Positions 17,277-21,287 of a stretch of 21,287 nucleotides of DNA are shown piece after piece (position 1 is the first letter of the stretch; every line of letters begins with the position of its first letter). This DNA comes from Chara braunii (taxonomy: Eukaryota; Streptophyta; Charophyceae; Charales; Characeae): contig BFEA01000001.1 of NCBI GenBank assembly GCA_003427395.1, forward strand, positions 10,927,162 through 10,948,448, read 5' to 3'. The notes beneath the pieces were generated by a model. That model was not told the origin of the DNA and made no database searches. It saw only the letters and a program-made list of their open reading frames with translations. The position numbers were made by a program, and so were the translations under genes.

Positions 17277-17518
17277 CAAAGCCTTGGACACTGGGGCCTG
17301 TTTTCATTTATTTTTTTTCGAAGCAATACTTCAAAAACATTGCCAGTATGGGGATGCCATCGTGCGGATATTCCCTTGCAAGCCCCTTGCAACCCACCAC
17401 ACCCTCTTCGAAATCCCAATTGCAAGTAAGAATATGCCAACAGTGGAAAGAAGCTTGCTGCCAAAATAAAAAAGACATTGACACGAGGAAGGATGGGTGG
17501 GGTTTTCTGGGGGACCCC

Positions 17519-17519
<1 letters not shown>
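17277..17519. other. Short unassigned stretch before poly(A)
   Basis: No gene is supported. The sequence ends directly in a 30-nt A tract (17520-17549), so it may be the 3' end of a small plus-strand retroposon. Its family is not recognised. Confidence 0.35.

Positions 17520-17549
<30 letters not shown>
17520..17549 (+). repeat. Poly(A), 30 nt
   Basis: An uninterrupted A tract separates the unassigned stretch from the tRNA-derived SINE that starts a few bases later. It was probably the target of the SINE insertion. Confidence 0.9.
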
Positions 17550-17550
<1 letters not shown>

Positions 17551-17554
17551 CCAT

Positions 17555-17700
17555 CCAGCCGCCTAGCTGAGTTGGTTAGACATGCAAGTGGCATTCAGGA
17601 GGTTGTGGGTTCAAGCCCCATGGCTGCAGCGCTGTTAGTGCCAACGAACTGTGATAGTCCTCTGGATACCCCTGATCGGTATTAGCGGGGTCTATGACCA
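17555..17700 (+). mobile_element. tRNA-derived SINE head
   Basis: An A box TAGCTGAGTTGG (17564-17575) and a B box GGTTCAAGCCC (17608-17618) lie about 32 bp apart, the arrangement of a type 2 RNA polymerase III promoter. The surrounding sequence keeps a tRNA-like outline (GGTTAGAC after the A box, CCCCATGGCTGC after the B box), but the acceptor and D stems do not pair, so it is not a functional tRNA gene. A non-tRNA body follows. The 3' end is unclear because it merges with GT-rich sequence and the 102-bp duplication. Confidence 0.7.
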
Positions 17701-17740
17701 ACACGGGTGTGAGTGTGAGCGCGAGTGGGTTGTGTGTGGT

Positions 17741-17940
17741 GTGTGGGGGAGTGTTGGCCATAGCCTCTGCTGCTACTGGATGAGGGGTGGGGGACAATGA
17801 GAAAGGGAGGCGCAGCTACTGGCAAAATGCTCGGTCTTGGCTGTGTGGGAGAGTGTTGGCCATAGCCTCTGCTGCTACTCGATGAGGGGTGGGGGACAAT
17901 GAGAAAGGGAGGCGCAGCTACTGGCAAAATGCTCGGTCTT
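17741..17940. repeat. 102-bp tandem duplication
   Basis: 17741-17838 and 17843-17940 match with a period of 102 bp and very few differences (for example gggggag/gggagag and ctgg/ctcg). The unit runs from gtgttggccatagcctctgc to gcaaaatgctcggtctt. The period is a multiple of three, so a minus-strand frame at 17682-18011 shows a 34-residue repeat, but that frame is of low complexity and is not called as a gene. Confidence 0.9.
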
Positions 17941-18011
17941 TTCGTTAGCCGGAACCCCACCGGCGGCCCCACCCCATCTCTGACTACCGCTGTTGGGGCG
18001 GGGGGCAACAT

Positions 18012-19322
18012 GAATTACCTCGTTTGTGAGGCCCTATGCTTGCAGGGGTCCCCTCTATGTAGTCTTAGTAGTAGTGGTAGGAAGGTAGTGAAAGGCGAAA
18101 AAGAATTTGAGAGAAGAACATAGTGTATAAAAAGCCCTCGTCCTGCAAAACAACTACCAACCAAAACCTTCTTTTGGAAAATGAAGAAAGTTGTACCTGT
18201 TCTTCAGCTGAATGGTATACACATATGACTGTAATCGGAAAGGTCAGCTGATGGATACACTAGTGTTAGCCACCGAAAAATACTGGTTTCCCCTTTTTAC
18301 ATTCTTTTGTAGCCACAGTTTAGCCAAGCCTATTTGTACGAAGCCAACTTCCGAGGCCCCAGAGCCTCTAACTGGGCCTTTTCTGAGTGACCTCCATGGG
18401 CTACAACTGGACCAGGTCCAAACTGGAATGCTCTTACTGCAGACACCAGTGAGACCCTGACTTAGCTTCGGGTGAACTGGTGGTATAACGGAAAGCAAAC
18501 AACAGAGCGGAACTGGCCAGAAAACAGACACGTAGGATGTTATCCCTAATGCACCAGGATGCTGTCAAACGTCCACCGGCGATGACTCCTATGTCTATTG
18601 GCAGACATTCTGAATATAAGCATGCAACAACAGAGCTTGCTTGTCTTGGAAAGAATTCTCACACTAGCCCCATTCTTGGCTCCTACACAGACCATGTGTG
18701 AGTGCGTGAGGAAGAACCGGGATCTCGACGTGGAAACTTGTGACCCAATTGTCCTAGCAGCAACGAAATACATGCCATAGTTTGTTATAAGGGCATGGCC
18801 TTCACACAGCCTGTCACTTGATGCCTGTTCACATGCCATGCCATGTGAGAGACAGGCTCTGGACATGCTAGCCTTCAAATACAGCCAATAAGTCCCAGTG
18901 CAAGTATGATTAGAGTTGATATTGGAATGCAGCAAACCCAAATGCCTGAGGGCATACTCACACTAGGACTTTTCCCCATGTATATGTTCGCTTTCCAGAC
19001 CTCACCTGGGTGCATGAGACACCCCCACTCAGGTGCTGGGATTTTTTTTCTTTTAGGGAAAACCAGCGCGCAATCACGGTTTCAGTTTGAAAATCCGCTT
19101 CAGTCACCAGTTCGTGAATGTTGTGCCAAAGCAAGGAAAATCGTGAATGTATACAACCTAGCTTTAGGGCCTGGTGGGGATGTGTTGTATTCGAGGGATG
19201 ACTGCAGTGGATTTTCAAGTGAAATCGTGACTGCGCCCTAGTTACCCCTTTTTTTTATTTTGTTGGTTCAAGTCCCACTCAGGTCATTGTCGGTTTTGCT
19301 TGGAAAAAAAGAACTAAAAAGG
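18012..19322. other. Unassigned stretch, no supported gene
   Basis: A TATA-like word (tataaaaag, 18126-18134) is followed about 55 bp later by a 15-codon ATG frame (18181-18228); neither is convincing. Two plus-strand segments (about 18600-18720 and 18905-19020) look like diverged copies of one another, sharing atgca(a/g)ca and ctcacactag in the same order. A B-box-like ggttcaagtcc at about 19265 has no A box. No domain is recognised. Confidence 0.3.
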
Positions 19323-19841
19323 TCAATGGGTTATAATAGATTCCTGAGCGGGCAGCTGCAAGTAGGGGCAGTGGTTCCGGAATTGAGGGACAGGTTCTAA
19401 TTCGCGTTCTACCATCTCCAGCTCATCTTCCGCGGGTCTTATGGCTCCAATCAAGCCAGCCAGTTGGAGGTATTCAGACGGATTGACTACGTCTGCTGCT
19501 TTGTATGAGGTTCCCGATGTCAATGCGGTCAGATTGATCCGCGTGTGCAAGAGGGGCCGAGGAAGGGGAACAGTGTCCCGAAGTACAAATTCACGAGAAA
19601 GCACAATGTCATCCAATTGCAAAGAAGAAGAAGAAGAAGATGTACACCAGCAAAGACCAATGATAATCCCCCTTCTTCTTGCCAACCAATCTCCTCCTCC
19701 TTTTCTCCTTCCTTCTTTATTCAAGCAATTAACAATAATAAAGGTGGGGAGCTGGGTTCCCGTCTTCCCCACACAGCGCTGCACACTAGCACTGCCCCTA
19801 CAGCGCTCCAGCAGCACGACGTCCAAACTTGCACACAACAA
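19323..19841 (-). CDS. Hypothetical open frame, 172 codons
   Basis: The C-terminal two thirds look protein-like, with alternating hydrophobic and charged residues and an acidic helix (AEDELEMVERELEPVPQF). The N-terminal third is of odd composition (Cys/Arg/Gly and a run of Ser from a GAA/CTT microsatellite at 19626-19641). A competing plus-strand frame (19441-19845) covers the same bases. No domain is recognised and the start is uncertain. It may be a terminal exon or a fragment of an unidentified repeat. Confidence 0.25.
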   Translation of the reverse strand: MLCASLDVVLLERCRGSASVQRCVGKTGTQLPTFIIVNCLNKEGRRKGGGDWLARRRGIIIGLCWCTSSSSSSLQLDDIVLSREFVLRDTVPLPRPLLHTRINLTALTSGTSYKAADVVNPSEYLQLAGLIGAIRPAEDELEMVERELEPVPQFRNHCPYLQLPAQESIITH

Positions 19842-21156
19842 ATGAGGAGGAGCTCTTCACTCCTCCTGGAGATATAGCGGCCTACTTGCCTCTTGGTCTG
19901 TGACCTCCAGGCCACGCGGCCAGCAAGCAACCGGTACCTCCTCCCTTTCGGAGGGAAACATCATTGCAGACTCTGATATCCCCCGTACAGGTGCTGGCCG
20001 TTGGGCGGCATGGCAGTAGTGGTATGCTGATGGGGGATTATGCTACACGAATTTTCGACGCCTGTGAAATAATTCGAGGGGAGGTGCTGCCAAAATTGTC
20101 CGGCGGGCCTCAATTTTCTCAAATGTCAATATCAGCCTTGGGGACAAATAAAAAATAAAAAATAAAAAAATTGTGCGGCAGAGTGAAATGGGTTTTTGCG
20201 GCCAAGCGATGGTATCGCTGAACGATGGTGGTAACCGTGTGACGGAGTGACAACGGTGGTATGGTTGGAAAGTTAGTGACATTTACGGTTCTTGCGTCAA
20301 AGAACTGCATTAAATTCTTTGGGGATACGCGGTGCAAAGCAATCCGCTTTTGGAGACGTCGAGTGCGACAGGCGTCAGTGTTTTGAGGTTGGTGTGAGCG
20401 GTTGGCATAAGCAGACGCTGTAATTGGAGGAGGATAAGACTTGCGGTTTGGTTTGGGTTATCCTTGGAGGACGTGGTACAATTGGGGTTGTATTAGGACA
20501 GTCCGGGATGCAGGGACCACACTAGGTCTAGGCAGGGACTTGTTCAAGACGTTGGAACCGCATGGGACTCATAGGTGAGGATACCCGCTTGGAGGGTTAT
20601 CTCACTTAAGTTTGTCAGTGAGCCAACTTTTGCTCTTTCAGGCGCTTGGGGAAGGACGTGAACTGCTTTTTAAGTGGAAAAGCCACGACCTATGGAGTTC
20701 TAGGCCACAACTTTTTTTGACTTTAACTACGGTTGTCTTTTATTTGATTGAGATATTACTCAGCTTTCTTGAGTGAGTCAGAGTAGAACTTTACTCAATG
20801 TCAGTTTGGACTCAGTCTCTAATCACACCTGTGTGACAAGGCGACCAACAATACTTACTAGTTTTGAATGGAGTGCAAGTAGGCACTACCTTCGTGGTTG
20901 CGGTTCGCGCAATAGAAGTGCAGACCTGAGGTAGGTAGAATGAAGTGGTAAGGACAAGGCGACCAACAAAACCTAAAGTCAACCCTCTACCACGGACAAG
21001 CTATGCGGATTTCCGAGGTGTAGCCAAAATAGCGGGTTCACTTGAATCAGTCGTCGGTCTGCATGGCAGCTGCAAGTTATAGTTGCAGATGTCGTTCACG
21101 ACAAACTTAAAATGGTTGGAACGTTTCACTAGAAAACTCGATCACTAACACAACTA
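19842..21156. other. Unassigned stretch, no supported gene
   Basis: There are no long frames after about 20340. Small structures are a CCTCC/GGAGG hairpin near 19941, an (ataaaaa)-type A/T microsatellite at 20145-20170, and a 16-bp direct repeat (acaaggcgaccaacaa) at 20836-20851 and 20954-20969. The sequence between the last two could be a fragment of a repeat family, which I cannot identify. Confidence 0.3.
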
Positions 21157-21193
21157 TGTTTGTTTGTTTGTTTGTTTGTTTGTTTGTTTGTTT

Positions 21194-21224
<31 letters not shown>
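21157..21224 (-). repeat. (TTTG)n plus T30: 3' tail of a minus-strand retroelement
   Basis: About nine TTTG units are followed by 30 T. On the minus strand this reads A30 then (CAAA)n, a retroelement 3' tail with expanded simple repeat. The element body lies at higher coordinates and leaves the window. Confidence 0.75.
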
Positions 21225-21227
<3 letters not shown>

Positions 21228-21254
21228 GCCCTTTTGCAAAACCTTTATCTAAGT

Positions 21255-21272
21255 GGTGGTAAGAGAACCACC
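21255..21272 (-). repeat. Hairpin near the 3' end of the right-edge retroelement
   Basis: ggtggt and accacc pair perfectly around aagaga, about 30 bp before the A30 tail on the minus strand. A stem-loop near the tail is a frequent RT-recognition feature of LINEs and their SINEs, but no coding sequence of the element is in the window. Confidence 0.45.
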
Positions 21273-21287
21273 AGGATTGAGGCTTTG

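Noticed and set aside
17564-17635. Functional tRNA gene
   Set aside because: The A and B boxes are good, but acceptor and D stems do not pair and no clear anticodon arm forms. A SINE is the better call.
18126-18228. Promoter plus short peptide gene (tataaaaag and a 15-codon ATG frame)
   Set aside because: The motif is common by chance and the peptide has no supporting features.
19264-19280. B-box-like ggttcaagtcc
   Set aside because: No A box at the proper spacing upstream and no tRNA-like context.
20575-20641. Possible 67-nt intron (GTGAGG ... CTCTTTCAG)
   Set aside because: Splice-like ends exist, but no open frame can be built on either side.

Overview
The window looks like nuclear DNA of a plant-lineage eukaryote with a very repeat-rich genome. 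The signs are plant-style LINE tails, a Ty3-type LTR element primed by initiator-Met tRNA, a tRNA-derived SINE, a Penelope-like element, and a GC-rich gene with a Myb/SANT (trihelix-like) domain. The flavour resembles a charophyte alga such as Chara, but that is an impression I could not test. No rRNA operon, functional tRNA gene or CRISPR array was seen. Almost all coding signal belongs to decayed retroelements.

Layout. 1-1401 (minus): Myb/SANT-like gene running off the left edge, with two compensating frameshifts. 1402-3000: GC-rich flank with no convincing gene. 3050-3903: a 189-bp inverted repeat pair, a 75-bp direct repeat pair and a 36-nt poly(A), resembling SINE-like units. About 4178-9477 (minus): a degenerate Penelope-like retroelement with a SAP-like region, then a GIY-YIG endonuclease, then a CGHPCTC motif, then reverse transcriptase. 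The endonuclease therefore lies N-terminal to the RT. This element is split by a 5'-truncated LINE on the plus strand (about 6298-8596). 9467-9799: an in-frame linker of unknown origin. 9800-14782 (minus): the 5' part of a Ty3-like LTR element (candidate LTR, PBS, Gag, CCHC knuckle, retropepsin), lacking its own RT, RNase H, integrase and 3' LTR. It was inserted into a minus-strand LINE tail at 14783. 15277-17276: one LINE tail, then a second LINE copy in the plus direction with a long open frame ending in a zf-RVT zinc-binding domain. 17520-17700: poly(A) and a tRNA-derived SINE with A and B boxes. 17741-17940: a 102-bp tandem duplication. 18000-21150: mostly unassigned. 21157-21224: poly(T)/(TTTG)n, the 3' tail of a minus-strand retroelement that continues beyond the right edge.

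The most interesting point is the minus strand from 12180 to 4178. Gag, CCHC, protease, linker, SAP-like, GIY-YIG and a PLE-type RT follow one another in functional order and largely in one reading frame across the presumed Ty3/PLE boundary. This may be a chance nesting of two truncated elements or one composite retroelement. A copy-number comparison of the 9800 junction would decide it.
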